DNA of 7,309 nt from Dehalococcoidia bacterium. Lineage in GTDB: Bacteria > Chloroflexota > Dehalococcoidia > Dehalococcoidales > Fen-1064. The stretch spans positions 1 to 7,309 of the forward strand of contig JAUYDN010000143.1 in NCBI GenBank assembly GCA_030691775.1, written 5' to 3'. The notes beneath the pieces are model-generated. The model was not told where the DNA came from and did no database searches. It saw only the letters and a program-made list of their open reading frames with translations. Position 1 is the stretch's first letter. Each line of letters begins with the position of its first letter. Shown piece by piece: positions 1-6,712 of this stretch. Position numbers and translations under genes: made by a program.

Positions 1-13
1 GAGAAGAGCAGAA

Positions 14-2020
14 ATGAATCCAGTCAGCGACCTCGGCGCCGCCGGTTATGCCCTTTTCTGGGGATTGACAATAATTGCGGCTGGTATCTTCCTGGTGCGT
101 GGCTACAAGCTCTTTAAACTCCTCTCGCTGGGCAGGGAGAGTAAAGGTCCCGGGCACATGGTAAAGAAAACCTTATCTGCCATTGGACACGTCATTGTCC
201 AGGAGTGCCAGTTCAAGAACTTCCGCGGCAAAGACAGGGCGCCGCTAGGTCATTCATTCATGGTCTGGGGTTTCCTGCTCTTTGTGACCTACTATTTCTT
301 CTTCATTATCATCGCTTTTGGTTTCGGTTTTTCCGAAGCGATGGAACACAACAATGTGTACGCGGTCTACACGTGGGTGATGGATATCGCCGCGCCGTTC
401 GTCTTTATCGGGGCGGTGTGGGGGATTATTCGGCGGTATTTCTTCAAGGTGTCCCGCATCGAGGGACAGCGCACCTGGGAAGCGCTTTTCATTCTCGTCA
501 CCGTTCTTCTCCACCCGTTGACTCATGTCGGTAAAATTGCCACCCAGATTGCGGAAAATAGTCCCCCGGCGGGATTGGGCATTCCTCCCCCACCCCTCAG
601 CTCGGCTCTCGCTGGACTCTACACGAATTCAGGAACGGTCGCGGAGTGGCACACCTTCTGGTTCTGGGCGCACTGGGCGTTCGTCCTGCTCGTGCTCGCC
701 ATTATTGGGTACACCCGCTACCTGCATGTCCCCGCGGCAATCATCAACGACATCATCCGTCCGTCGAAGAAAGGGATGCTGGAGCTTATCGACCGCAACG
801 ACCGGCGGACTTTCGGGGTTGGGCGGGTCGATAATTTCACCCGGAAACAATTGCTCGATGCCTACGTCTGCGTCGTCTGTGGCTATTGCCAGGACGTCTG
901 CCCCGCCACCCGGACCGGGAAAGTCCTGAATCCCCGCCTGGTTATCCGTGATGTGAAAGTGAACCTGCTGACGAATGGTCCGCTCATTCACAAAAAAAAG
1001 GAGCCTGCACTACCGCTCATCGGCGCGGGGAAGGATGGCAGTGTTCCTGTTGATGCCCTCTGGCAGTGCACCACCTGTTGGGCGTGCATGACTGCGTGTC
1101 CGGTCTACATCGAGCATGTGCCCAAGGTAATCGATATGCGCCGCCACCTCGTGCAGATGGAGTCTAAATTCCCCGAGGAACTGAACAAGCTCTTCGAGAA
1201 CATCGAACAGCGCTCGAATCCTTGGGGCATCGCGCCCGCTGACCGCGCCAAATGGGCAACGGGTGTAGAAGTCAAACCATTCGAAGCGGGCAAGACCGAA
1301 TACCTGTTTTACGTAGGCTGTTTCGGGGCGTTCGATTCCCGCGCCCGGCAGGTAACACTCGCTATCGCCAAGGTGCTGGATGCCGCCGGTGTTTCCTGGG
1401 GAATACTGGGTCGTGATGAAAAGTGCTGTGGTGATAGCCTGCGGCGGCTGGGCAACGAGTATGTTTTCGACCGCATGGCGCGCGAGAATATCAAGCAGTT
1501 CCAGGATAGAGGCGTGCAGAAAATCATCACCGAATGCCCGCACTGTTTCACTACGCTGAAGAATGACTACGCACTCTATGGAGCACAGCTCGAGGTGTTT
1601 CACCATACGGAGCTTGTTGCACAGTTTATCACAGAGGGCAGGCTCAAATTCAACCAGACCAGCAGTGGCAAGCTGGTTTTCCACGATTCCTGTTACCTGG
1701 GACGGCATAACGGTATCTACCAGCCACCGCGTGAGGTAATTGCCGCGGCAACCGGCAAAGCGCCCGTGGAGATGGAACGTCACGGCAAGCGGGGTTTTTG
1801 TTGCGGGGCGGGGGGCGGAAGAATGTGGATGGAAGAAAAACACGGCAAGCGCATCAATATCGACCGGGTAGAAGAGGCGTTGGCGCTGGAGCCGCAGACC
1901 ATTGCCGTTTGCTGTCCCTACTGCTTGACCATGTTCGAGGACGGGGTAAAGGACAAGAAAGCGCCGAACGTGCAGGTGCTGGAAGTGGCGGAGATTGTGG
2001 CACGGGGAATATTAAAATAA
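14..2020 (+). CDS. Membrane-bound Fe-S oxidoreductase with cytochrome b-like, 2x[4Fe-4S] and two CCG domains; probable ETF:(mena)quinone oxidoreductase
   Basis: The 668-residue product is a membrane-anchored electron carrier. Hydrophobic segments lie near residues 10-30, 80-106, 121-140, 155-172 and 213-236. Histidines in or beside them (80, 167, 171, 213, 220, 238) could ligate b-type hemes, as in NarI-like domains. A cytoplasmic ferredoxin part follows, with CxxCxxCxxxCP at Cys286/289/292/296 and again at Cys352/355/358/362. Two CCG (HdrD/GlpC-type) domains come next: Cys436, Cys471-Cys472, Cys508/Cys511, then Cys560, Cys596-Cys597, Cys634/Cys637. This domain order and length are known for membrane Fe-S oxidoreductases that pass electrons from electron-transfer flavoprotein to menaquinone in fatty-acid-degrading anaerobes. 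That partner is inferred, because no etf gene is visible here. The ATG at 14 has only a purine-rich leader (GAGAAGAG) upstream. The frame stays open to the window edge, so an earlier start is possible. HdrD-like or lactate/glycerol-linked roles are alternatives. Confidence 0.85.
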   Translation: MNPVSDLGAAGYALFWGLTIIAAGIFLVRGYKLFKLLSLGRESKGPGHMVKKTLSAIGHVIVQECQFKNFRGKDRAPLGHSFMVWGFLLFVTYYFFFIIIAFGFGFSEAMEHNNVYAVYTWVMDIAAPFVFIGAVWGIIRRYFFKVSRIEGQRTWEALFILVTVLLHPLTHVGKIATQIAENSPPAGLGIPPPPLSSALAGLYTNSGTVAEWHTFWFWAHWAFVLLVLAIIGYTRYLHVPAAIINDIIRPSKKGMLELIDRNDRRTFGVGRVDNFTRKQLLDAYVCVVCGYCQDVCPATRTGKVLNPRLVIRDVKVNLLTNGPLIHKKKEPALPLIGAGKDGSVPVDALWQCTTCWACMTACPVYIEHVPKVIDMRRHLVQMESKFPEELNKLFENIEQRSNPWGIAPADRAKWATGVEVKPFEAGKTEYLFYVGCFGAFDSRARQVTLAIAKVLDAAGVSWGILGRDEKCCGDSLRRLGNEYVFDRMARENIKQFQDRGVQKIITECPHCFTTLKNDYALYGAQLEVFHHTELVAQFITEGRLKFNQTSSGKLVFHDSCYLGRHNGIYQPPREVIAAATGKAPVEMERHGKRGFCCGAGGGRMWMEEKHGKRINIDRVEEALALEPQTIAVCCPYCLTMFEDGVKDKKAPNVQVLEVAEIVARGILK

Positions 2021-2099
2021 GTCAAAGTTCAAAATTCGAAAAGTAAAAAGTAAAAGCCAGAATTAAAAATACAGTTGTATATTATCGTCATTGAAAAGG

Positions 2100-2170
2100 G
2101 CCTATCTTGTCATCCTGGAGGAGCCCGTCTCTCCAATAATCTGAAGGACGACGAAGGATCTCAGGGTGGG
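2100..2170. repeat. Degenerate intergenic repeat of the GTCATYC type
   Basis: The spacer 2021-2295 begins with an AT-rich, low-complexity tract (AAGTAAAA repeated twice near 2041-2056). A GC-richer block follows. It opens with GCCTATCTTGTCAT (2100-2113), which recurs exactly at 3290-3303 in the next spacer. Inside it TGGAG (2116-2120) can pair with CTCCA (2131-2135), and ATCCT (2112-2116) with AGGAT (2155-2159). The block resembles dispersed GTCATTCTGA...GAATCTCA repeats that I associate with Chloroflexota genomes; that is recollection, not a search. The right-hand end is approximate. Confidence 0.4.
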
Positions 2171-2282
2171 GACTTGGAGTTCATTAAGCTCTAGAGGTCT
2201 ATCAGGCTACTACTAAATGCTCTACAAAGCCGGATCGACGTTATTAATGTGACATTTTGGTTCTCTAACTTTTAAGTTTGTT

Positions 2283-2290
2283 AAGGAGGT
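2283..2290 (+). promoter_or_regulatory. Perfect Shine-Dalgarno that fixes the hydrolase start
   Basis: AAGGAGGT is an eight-base complement to the 16S rRNA 3' end, placed 5 bases before ATG 2296. The same frame also has a TTG at 2278, but starting there would translate through this site. The ATG is therefore the start. Confidence 0.9.
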
Positions 2291-2295
2291 CACCC

Positions 2296-3075
2296 ATGCC
2301 AAAGGTAAAGGTCAACGGAATTAACCTGTACTACGAGTCCACCGGGAAAGGCTATCCCCTCGTCCTGACTCACGGCTTTTCTGCTACCCACGCGATGTGG
2401 AAGGTGCAGGAGCCACTGGCAAACGAGTACCGGCTTATCACCTGCGACGTCCGCGGGCACGGCGAGACAGATAGCCCGCCGACCGCCGACCAGTACTCCG
2501 CCGATATTGTTGTCGAAGACCTGTTCCAGTTGATGAAGACGCTCAACATCCGGAAAGCGGTGTTCGGCGGGCTTTCCATGGGAGGGTACATTTCCCTGCG
2601 TTTTTACCTGAAACACCCGGAAATGGTCACAGCGCTCATCGTCATGGATACGGGACCCGGCTACCGGAATCCGGCACGCATGGCAGAGTGGAACCGGAGT
2701 CGCGAGGACATGGCGCGCCGGTTGGAGACGGAAGGTATCGACGTCCTCGTGGCGCAGGCGGCAACGGAAGGGCGCCGGGAGATTGCCCTCAACCAGAACC
2801 CGGTCGGTCTGGCGCATATGAGCCGCAAAGTTGTCGGTCAGCACGATTCCTGGGTCATCGAAAACCTGGATAAAATCAAGGTGCCCACGCTGGTGGTGGT
2901 CGGGGAGAAAGATACCGCGTTCCTGCAAGCGGCGGACTACATGGCGAAGGTCATCCCCGGCGCAAAGCGTGTCACCGTCCCGAATGCCGGTCACCCCGCC
3001 AATATCGATAACACGCCGTTCTTCAACCAGGCAATTCTGGACTTCTTGAAGACGCTCAACCTGAAAAGCGGATGA
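2296..3075 (+). CDS. Alpha/beta-fold hydrolase (esterase/lactonase-like)
   Basis: The 259-residue protein is a complete, soluble alpha/beta hydrolase with no signal peptide. The oxyanion-hole motif is HGF at 26-28. The nucleophile elbow GLSMG places the catalytic serine at 94. The acid is probably Asp206 in GEKD, and the base His233 in NAGH. A helical cap lies roughly at residues 122-185. The N-terminus (KVNGINLYYESTGKG) and length match the family that includes 3-oxoadipate enol-lactonase, BioH-like esterases and haloperoxidase-like enzymes. The substrate cannot be read from sequence. It is monocistronic in appearance, with 275 non-coding bases before it and 418 after it. A weak GTGACA (2249-2254) with TTTAAG (2271-2276) could be its promoter, but the -10 matches only 4 of 6 bases. 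Family assignment is secure; function is unknown. Confidence 0.93.
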   Translation: MPKVKVNGINLYYESTGKGYPLVLTHGFSATHAMWKVQEPLANEYRLITCDVRGHGETDSPPTADQYSADIVVEDLFQLMKTLNIRKAVFGGLSMGGYISLRFYLKHPEMVTALIVMDTGPGYRNPARMAEWNRSREDMARRLETEGIDVLVAQAATEGRREIALNQNPVGLAHMSRKVVGQHDSWVIENLDKIKVPTLVVVGEKDTAFLQAADYMAKVIPGAKRVTVPNAGHPANIDNTPFFNQAILDFLKTLNLKSG

Positions 3076-3200
3076 CTTGCCAGAACACAACCATGTGTCT
3101 CTACCGTGAGTCCCTCTGGTGGGGAGAAAGTGGGGTTGACTATTGAAATTTGTGATTTAAACTTTTTCTCTAAAATGGTCTTCCTGCCTACCAAGTAGTG

Positions 3201-3218
3201 TCGGGAATTCTTTCCCGA
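3201..3218. repeat. Perfect 7-bp hairpin
   Basis: TCGGGAA (3201-3207) and TTCCCGA (3212-3218) are exact inverted repeats around a four-base TTCT loop. The sequence after it is TGAAATTGGG, not a T tract, so it is not a standard intrinsic terminator. It lies 126 bases after the hydrolase stop. It could be an operator, a transcript 3' stabiliser or part of a repeat; nothing decides between these. Confidence 0.5.
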
Positions 3219-3297
3219 TGAAATTGGGACTTACATCCTCAGGATCGTATATGTCGATACTGTCAGCACTACGAAGTACGAAAACCTTTGCCTATCT

Positions 3298-3388
3298 TGT
3301 CATTCCAGACTCGATCTGGAATCCAGCGTTTTTAGCCTGGATACCAGCCGGAGTTTACCCCGTACTCTGATACGGGGCTGGTATGACA
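3298..3388. repeat. 91-base inverted-repeat element with nested hairpins (MITE- or REP-like)
   Basis: The ends are inverted repeats of 11 bases with one mismatch: TGTCATTCCAG (3298-3308) and CTGGTATGACA (3378-3388). Inside the left end ATTCCAGA (3302-3309) pairs with TCTGGAAT (3315-3322) around CTCGA. The right half folds into a longer stem: ATACCAG (3341-3347) with CTGGTAT (3378-3384), and CCCCGTA (3358-3364) with TACGGGG (3371-3377), separated by a 10-base bulge on one side. It encodes nothing. The form matches small non-coding dispersed repeats in bacterial spacers. I see no target-site duplication beside it, and only its left edge recurs in this window. Confidence 0.6.
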
Positions 3389-3411
3389 GAAGGAGATTGG
3401 TTGATTCTAAA

Positions 3412-3475
3412 CAGGTGGGTTTCACCCATCCTGCTGGCTGACCGCTGATAACTGTTACCTGACCTGTGTTATTAT
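3412..3475 (+). promoter_or_regulatory. Candidate promoter and operator of the transporter-hpt-ade unit
   Basis: An extended -10 motif TGTTATTAT (3467-3475; consensus TGnTATAAT, one mismatch) would start transcription near 3482 and give a leader of about 12 bases carrying the ribosome site AGAGGT (3483-3488) before ATG 3494. There is no good -35 at 17 bases. That position instead overlaps the palindrome TAACTGTTA (3449-3457). Further upstream CAGG-TGGGT (3412-3420) and ACCCA-T-CCTG (3424-3433) form an imperfect palindrome with one extra base. These dyads could bind a metal-responsive regulator; that is speculation. Confidence 0.3.
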
Positions 3476-3493
3476 TTGAACCAGAGGTAATTT

Positions 3494-4456
3494 ATGGCGC
3501 ACCAGCACAATCATACCAACCAGGACATCCAGGGCACCCGCGGGCTGAAAATCGCCCTGCTGATTGTCGGCGTGTTGATGGTAGTGGAGGTGGTGGGGGG
3601 TATTCTCAGCAACAGCCTCGCGCTTATCGGCGATGCCGGTCATATGCTGGTGGATGGGCTTGCCCTGGCGCTGAGTCTTTTTGCTATCTCCCTGGCGCAC
3701 CGCCCCGCGACTACCGTCCGTACTTATGGCTTACACCGCGCCGAAATTATGGCGGCGCTCGCCAATGGTGTTACCCTCGTCCTGATTGCCGGCTATATTT
3801 TTTACGAAGCGTACCAGCGCTTTTTCGAACCGCGGGAAATCCGTAGTGGCTTGATGCTCACCGTCGCTATCATCGGCCTGCTTGGAAATATCGCCGGCAT
3901 ATTTTTACTGCGTGGCGCTTCTCGCGCCAATCTCAATGTTCGAGGAGCCTTCCTCCATATCCTCGGCGATACCATATCTTCCGTAGGCGTCATTGCCGCC
4001 GCCGTCATCGTAGCGCTTACCGGCTGGACGTATGCCGACCCGATTATCGCCGTCATTATCGGCATCATTGTTCTCTGGGGCGCGGTGCGCCTGGTGCGAG
4101 AGTCTTCGGATATCCTGCTGGAAGCCGTACCCAGGCACATCGATGTGCAAAAGGTTATCGATGCACTGAAAAAAGTCGAGGGTGTGGTTGACCTGCACGA
4201 CCTTCACGTCTGGTCAATCACTTCCGGTATTTACGCACTCAGCACCCATGTCCTCATCGAGGATGTGATGGTCAGCCGCACTCATGACATCATCGATAAT
4301 ATCAACCGCGAGATGACGGAACACTTTGGCATTACCCATACCACGCTACAGCTTGAGTGCAGTAAGTGCGAAAACTGCGCCGAGGGTTTTGTTTGCCAGC
4401 TCAACCGCCCGCAAAGTTTCGAGGTGGATACACACGGACATGGGACCGAGCAATAA
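3494..4456 (+). CDS. Cation diffusion facilitator (CDF) family metal efflux transporter, zinc-type
   Basis: The 320-residue inner-membrane protein exports divalent metal, probably zinc, in exchange for protons. Six hydrophobic segments lie near residues 18-37, 42-68, 84-108, 119-140, 152-175 and 181-200. The transport-site motifs are both HxxxD: His50/Asp54 in segment 2 (with Asp47) and His155/Asp159 in segment 5. That pair is the pattern of Zn-CDFs such as CzcD and ZitB, whereas Mn-type members use Asp- or Asn-based motifs. The cytoplasmic dimerisation domain spans about 208-290, with His235, His238 and His252 as likely regulatory metal ligands. Both ends are histidine-rich (MAHQHNH at the start, HGHG near the end). 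Unusually, a cysteine cluster (Cys289, 292, 295, 301) follows the last strand. AGAGGT precedes the ATG by 5 bases. The 3' end overlaps hpt by 17 bases. Family certainty is high; metal preference is inferred. Confidence 0.94.
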   Translation: MAHQHNHTNQDIQGTRGLKIALLIVGVLMVVEVVGGILSNSLALIGDAGHMLVDGLALALSLFAISLAHRPATTVRTYGLHRAEIMAALANGVTLVLIAGYIFYEAYQRFFEPREIRSGLMLTVAIIGLLGNIAGIFLLRGASRANLNVRGAFLHILGDTISSVGVIAAAVIVALTGWTYADPIIAVIIGIIVLWGAVRLVRESSDILLEAVPRHIDVQKVIDALKKVEGVVDLHDLHVWSITSGIYALSTHVLIEDVMVSRTHDIIDNINREMTEHFGITHTTLQLECSKCENCAEGFVCQLNRPQSFEVDTHGHGTEQ

Positions 4457-4970
4457 ACTTTTAATCCTCTACACCCGCAGAAAAATCAATGCCACCGTCC
4501 GGCGGCTGGCGCAGGAAATTGCCCGTGACTACGCGGACAAACAACCCGTCCTTATCGGCATACTCAAAGGTAGTTTCGTTTTTCTGGCTGACCTGGTACG
4601 CGCCCTCGATTTTCCGCTGGAAATCGATTTCATCCGCGCCGCGAGCTATGGAAAAGGCACACAAAGCTCCGGCAAAGTCACACTGATGCGTTACAACCGC
4701 ACCGTTCTCAAAGGCAGACACCTGCTCGTTATCGAGGATATAGTGGATAGCGGCTTGAGCGTACGGTGCGTAATGGACTATTTACAGGCGAAAAAACCCG
4801 CCTCCGTGAAACTCTGCTGTCTGCTGGACAAACCAGAACGGCGTGAAGTTCCAGTAGACATCGATTACCGCGGTCTTACCGTGCCGAACAAGTTCCTGGT
4901 CGGCTACGGGCTGGACCGGGCGGAGCAGTACCGCAATTTGCCGGATATTTGCTATATCGAGGAACTGTGA
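4440..4970 (+). CDS. hpt: Hypoxanthine phosphoribosyltransferase
   Basis: The 176-residue cytoplasmic enzyme joins hypoxanthine (often also guanine) to PRPP, giving IMP or GMP. The PRPP-binding signature VIEDIVDSGLS covers residues 97-107, with Glu99 and Asp100 for ribose/metal binding and Asp103 as the probable catalytic base. LKGS at 42-45 is the pyrophosphate-binding loop, Ser69-Tyr70 lie in the flexible active-site loop, and Lys131 in LDKP is the purine-contacting lysine. FLVGYGLD (152-159) holds the residues that stack on and hydrogen-bond the base. Length fits the usual 175-185 residues. ATG 4440 is chosen because the family N-terminus (ILYTRRKINATVRRLA) follows at once; a longer frame from 4326 would add 38 unrelated residues inside the transporter gene. 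A loose GAGGT (4421-4425) lies 14 bases upstream, so translation may depend on coupling to the transporter. Confidence 0.95.
   Translation: MGPSNKLLILYTRRKINATVRRLAQEIARDYADKQPVLIGILKGSFVFLADLVRALDFPLEIDFIRAASYGKGTQSSGKVTLMRYNRTVLKGRHLLVIEDIVDSGLSVRCVMDYLQAKKPASVKLCCLLDKPERREVPVDIDYRGLTVPNKFLVGYGLDRAEQYRNLPDICYIEEL
4959..4963 (+). promoter_or_regulatory. Ribosome binding site that decides the ade start
   Basis: GAGGA lies inside the last codons of hpt, 9 bases before GTG 4973. The competing GTG 4967, which overlaps the hpt stop as GTGA, would be only 3 bases away, and TTG 4949 lies upstream of the site. GTG 4973 is therefore preferred. Confidence 0.6.
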
Positions 4971-4972
4971 GC

Positions 4973-6676
4973 GTGACAGAACGAATAGCGGGCTTAATAG
5001 CCGTTGCCCGCGGACAGGCTCCCGCCGACCTGGTGCTGAAGAACGCCCTCGTGGTCAATGTTTTTAATGGTGAAATCGAGCCAGGGAACGTGGCGGTTTT
5101 TGACGGCTATATCGCCGGTATCGGCGGCTACACCCAGGCAAAAGAAATAATCGACCTCGACCACAGCTACCTTCTGCCCGGCCTCATCAACGGGCATGTC
5201 CATATCGAAAGCAGTATGCTGGACGTGGGACAGTATGCCCGTGCCGTCGTCCCGCGCGGCACGACTGCCCTTATCACCGACCTCCACGAGATTGCGAACG
5301 TCTGCGGTATGGAAGGCATCCGCTACGTATTGCAGAGTGCCCGCGACCTGCCGTTCGATATTTTCCTGATGGCGCCTTCTTGCGTGCCTGCCACGCACCT
5401 GGAGACTGCCGGCGCCAGCCTGGGTCTCGCGGAGATACAGCAGTTGCTCACCCTCCCGGAGTGCCTCGGACTGGGCGAAATGATGAACTACCCGGGTGTT
5501 TTGTTTCGGGATAAAACGGTGCTGGCTAAAATAGCCGCCGCCCGGGGAAAAGTGGTCGATGGGCATGCTCCCGGCTTGAGCGGTAAAGACCTCGAAGCTT
5601 ATATTTCAGCGGGTATTTATTCCGACCATGAGTCTATAGGGTTTGAGGAGGCGCGGGAGAAACTGCGTAGAGGTATGCATATCATGATACGCGAGGGCTC
5701 CTCCGAAAAAAACCTGGAAGACCTGCTCCCGCTGGTGAAGAATGAGACTTTCCGCCGGTGCATGCTGGTGGTAGACGACCGCAGTTGCACCGATTTGTTG
5801 AGAGACGGCGATATCGATGCCGTGGTGAGGAAAGCTATTCACCTTGGAATTAACCCGGTACGCGCCATCCAGATGGCGACCATCAACACGGCGGAGTATT
5901 TCCGTCTGGAAAAGCTGGGAGCAGTGGCACCGGGCTATTATGCCAACCTGGTGGTGGCGGCTAACCTGGCATCCTTCCCCATCGATGTGGTCTTTTACCG
6001 GGGCAAGCTGGTAGGTAACGGCCGGCAACCCCTGTTCACGGCGTCGCGGACAATAGAAAAACGTCTCAACGATACGGTCAGGATTAAACCTTTCAACAGG
6101 GAAGCTCTGCGGTTGAAACGCCGGGGTGAAACTATGCCGGTGATTGAAGTTGTGCCCGGGCAGATAGTTACCCGAAAACGTATGGAAAAGGTCGTGGTGG
6201 CAGATGGGTTCGTCCAGACTGACACCGAGCGGGATATTTTGAAGCTGGTAGTGGTGGAAAGGCATAAAGCCACCGGTAACCTCGGAATCGGGCTGGTGAT
6301 GGGATTCGGATTGCAGAAAGGCGCGTTAGCCAGCAGTATCGCCCACGATTCGCACAATATTGTTGCGGTGGGTACAAGTGACACGGATATCTTTACGGCG
6401 GTGAAGGAGATTGAGCGGATGCAGGGCGGGCTGGCGGTAGCAGCCGACGGTAAGGTCATTGCCAGCCTGTCTCTACCGGTTGCGGGTCTGCTTTCCGATA
6501 AGCCGCTGGAGACGGTGGCAAATAAGCTGGAAAAGGTGGAAAAGGCGGCGGCGGGTCTGGGCTGTAAACTCGCTTCGCCGTTCTCCACACTTTCGTTCGT
6601 AGCTTTGCCCGTTATCCCTGAGCTACGGCTCACCGACCTGGGTATGGTGGACGTCAAAGAGTTCCGGTTGATTTAG
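4973..6676 (+). CDS. ade: Adenine deaminase
   Basis: The 567-residue enzyme deaminates adenine to hypoxanthine and ammonia, supplying the substrate of the hpt product encoded just before it. It is a metal-dependent amidohydrolase (Fe or Mn in studied members). The metal motif is GHVHIESS (residues 74-81: His75, His77, Glu79). Other conserved family sites are LGLGEMMNYPGV (165-176, Glu169), DGHAPGLSG (196-204, His198), SDHES (217-221) and VVDDRSC (266-272, Asp268/269). The amidohydrolase part spans about 20-345. The C-terminal adenine-deaminase domain follows (about 395-560) and contains AHDSHNIV (457-464). Length is close to the 570-590 typical of bacterial Ade. The start is taken as GTG 4973, 2 bases after the hpt stop. 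With the two upstream genes it forms a compact unit, presumably co-transcribed. No terminator is visible after the TAG. Confidence 0.96.
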   Translation: MTERIAGLIAVARGQAPADLVLKNALVVNVFNGEIEPGNVAVFDGYIAGIGGYTQAKEIIDLDHSYLLPGLINGHVHIESSMLDVGQYARAVVPRGTTALITDLHEIANVCGMEGIRYVLQSARDLPFDIFLMAPSCVPATHLETAGASLGLAEIQQLLTLPECLGLGEMMNYPGVLFRDKTVLAKIAAARGKVVDGHAPGLSGKDLEAYISAGIYSDHESIGFEEAREKLRRGMHIMIREGSSEKNLEDLLPLVKNETFRRCMLVVDDRSCTDLLRDGDIDAVVRKAIHLGINPVRAIQMATINTAEYFRLEKLGAVAPGYYANLVVAANLASFPIDVVFYRGKLVGNGRQPLFTASRTIEKRLNDTVRIKPFNREALRLKRRGETMPVIEVVPGQIVTRKRMEKVVVADGFVQTDTERDILKLVVVERHKATGNLGIGLVMGFGLQKGALASSIAHDSHNIVAVGTSDTDIFTAVKEIERMQGGLAVAADGKVIASLSLPVAGLLSDKPLETVANKLEKVEKAAAGLGCKLASPFSTLSFVALPVIPELRLTDLGMVDVKEFRLI

Positions 6677-6683
6677 TAAGATT

Positions 6684-6712
6684 TCGACAATAACAAATAT
6701 TAAATTTATAAT
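6684..6712 (+). promoter_or_regulatory. Near-consensus sigma-70-type promoter overlapping the start of the HAD gene
   Basis: TCGACA (6684-6689, five of six to TTGACA) is followed by exactly 17 bases and then TATAAT (6707-6712, six of six). Transcription would begin about 6718-6720. That is downstream of the ATG at 6713, which touches the -10 box. Either this is a chance match in an AT-rich gap, or translation starts further in. Confidence 0.5.

Larger units (their letters stand above)
3076..3493. other. 418-base intergenic region with hairpins, a repeat element and a candidate promoter
   Basis: No credible coding frame lies here. From left to right it holds about 125 bases with no clear structure, a perfect 7-bp hairpin (3201-3218), the small palindrome ATCCTCAGGAT (3235-3245), the 14-mer shared with the previous spacer (3290-3303), a 91-base inverted-repeat element (3298-3388), an imperfect palindrome (3412-3433), and an extended -10-like site (3467-3475) just before the transporter gene. 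I found no rho-independent terminator: none of the hairpins is followed by a T run. Confidence 0.8.

Noticed and set aside
1010..1843. Long open frame (277 codons) on the - strand inside the Fe-S oxidoreductase gene
   Set aside because: The + strand frame carries unmistakable cysteine motifs over the same bases. The antisense translation has no recognisable domain and is a by-product of the GC-rich codon pattern.
2249..2276. Promoter GTGACA-N16-TTTAAG before the hydrolase
   Set aside because: The -10 matches only four of six bases and the spacer is 16, too weak to list as a feature. The nearby AACTT-TT-AAGTT dyad (2267-2278) is also too short to claim.
2278..2295. TTG start for the hydrolase
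   Set aside because: It would translate the AAGGAGGT site at 2283-2290. ATG 2296 has ideal spacing to that site.
2290..3090. Long open frame (266 codons) on the - strand covering the alpha/beta hydrolase
   Set aside because: It mirrors a gene with a complete catalytic triad and a perfect ribosome site. It has no family resemblance and no ribosome site of its own.
3083..3127. Possible terminator after the hydrolase (ACAC/GTGT and TCCC/GGGA pairings)
   Set aside because: The arms are only four bases and no T tract follows.
3136..3176. TTGACT followed by TAAAAT as a promoter
   Set aside because: The spacing is 29 bases, too far for a single promoter, and no good -10 lies at 16-18 bases.
4326..4439. 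Longer hpt starting at ATG 4326
   Set aside because: The added 38 residues lie entirely within the CDF gene and do not resemble the HPRT N-terminus.
4949..4972. TTG 4949 or GTG 4967 as the start of ade
   Set aside because: TTG lies upstream of the GAGGA site and GTG 4967 is too close to it. GTG 4973 has normal spacing, although GTG 4967 cannot be fully excluded.
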